Shown piece after piece: positions 5,052-5,468 of a stretch of DNA of 5,468 nt. Positions within the stretch are counted from its first letter, which is position 1. Each line of letters begins with the position of its first letter. The DNA is from Candidatus Solibacter sp. (GTDB lineage: Bacteria > Acidobacteriota > Terriglobia > Bryobacterales > Bryobacteraceae): the NCBI GenBank assembly GCA_017883345.1, contig JADGNT010000403.1, positions 1-5,468 on the forward strand. The letters run 5' to 3'. The notes beneath the pieces are model-generated. The model did no database searches and was not told the origin of the DNA. It saw only the letters and a list, made by a program, of their open reading frames with translations. The translations under genes and the position numbers were made by a program.

Positions 5052-5468
5052 GCGCACGCGCGCGATGATGGCCAGCGCCGCCAGATAGAACAGGCCGCCG
5101 ACGATCAGCGTCTGGACTAACCCAAGATAGATGGCGCAGACCAGCGCGCCGACCGAACCCAAGACGCTAGAGGCGGCATTCAGCGACCACGCCCAGCGGA
5201 CGCTGGGCGCGTGCCACTCTTCCAGGCGCTTCAGGCCGGTGGGGAACGGCATGCCCATGACGAAGCCGAGCGGCGCGATCAACGCCACCGTCAACGCCAC
5301 CTTAAGAGCCCACGGCAGCCAGACCAGCGAGGAAAGCAGCGAAGACACCACGATGGCGAGCAGCGCGGTGAGCAACGCGATCAGGCCCAGGGCTTTGATC
5401 AGGCGGCCTTCATCGCGGCCCAGCAGGCGGCGGCTCGTGAAACTGCCGATGCCGCTCGACACCAGCAT
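4995..5468 (-). CDS. Membrane-bound spermidine-synthase-like protein, C-terminal part (runs off window)
   Basis: Only the last 157 residues are present; the frame is open to the window edge, and the Met at 5468 is probably internal. The segment contains likely membrane helices near 23-50, 53-72, 92-115 and 117-137. It carries the signature GMPFPTGLKRLEEW (72-85), followed by VRWAWSLNAASSVLGSVGAL (90-109). This combination is typical of multi-membrane proteins annotated as fused MFS/spermidine synthase, whose Rossmann-like aminopropyltransferase domain would lie outside the window. The reaction in this protein is unknown. It ends in a Pro-rich polar tail, PPPEPAPGRVVLAQ (144-157), repeated downstream behind hicB. 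It heads the visible minus-strand series, with hicB 17 nt downstream. Confidence 0.75.
   Translation of the reverse strand: MLVSSGIGSFTSRRLLGRDEGRLIKALGLIALLTALLAIVVSSLLSSLVWLPWALKVALTVALIAPLGFVMGMPFPTGLKRLEEWHAPSVRWAWSLNAASSVLGSVGALVCAIYLGLVQTLIVGGLFYLAALAIIARVRTSGAPPPEPAPGRVVLAQ

Overview
The window is high-GC bacterial DNA with short intergenic gaps. It holds two convergent gene blocks that meet head-on near position 2815. Gene content suggests an Acidobacteriota-type soil bacterium (Solibacter/Bryobacter-like): a BlaI-family repressor with an M56 metalloprotease fused to a TonB-type C-terminus, a secreted LamG/DUF1080-like protein and a multi-membrane spermidine-synthase-like protein. This placement is inferred from gene families and base composition; no rRNA or other taxonomic marker is present.

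Positions 1-395 contain no convincing gene. They hold a 10-bp tandem repeat, a three-half-site CAAAG/CTTTG palindrome array, a weak terminator-like hairpin, and the promoter of the rightward operon. That promoter (TTGACA, 17-bp spacer, TAATTT, with an upstream A-tract) is overlapped by three alternating TGCTA/TAGCA half-sites, a good candidate operator for the repressor encoded next. The plus-strand operon (396-2808) is a BlaI/MecI-like winged-helix repressor followed after one base by a 675-residue BlaR1-like membrane metalloprotease. The usual penicillin-binding sensor is replaced by a TPR-like helical region and a TonB C-terminal domain. The likely logic is that an envelope signal activates the protease, the repressor is inactivated, and the operon (and perhaps distant targets) is de-repressed.

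The minus strand (5468 down to 2827) reads as one co-directional series: the 3' part of a spermidine-synthase-like membrane protein that runs off the window edge; a short HicB antitoxin; a 21-codon ORF where hicA would be expected; a 105-residue protein of unknown function; an EamA-type DMT transporter; and a secreted concanavalin-A-like protein. Gaps are 17, -4, 22, 4 and 62 nt, so co-transcription is plausible.

The most unusual structure is a 57-bp imperfect direct repeat flanking hicB (4724-4780 and 4995-5051). Both copies encode the same last 14 amino acids and stop codon. The differences within those 14 codons are all silent third-position changes. The second copy now forms the end of a 21-codon ORF overlapping the hicB stop, which suggests loss of a hicA toxin and/or of a tandem paralogue of the spermidine-synthase-like gene.
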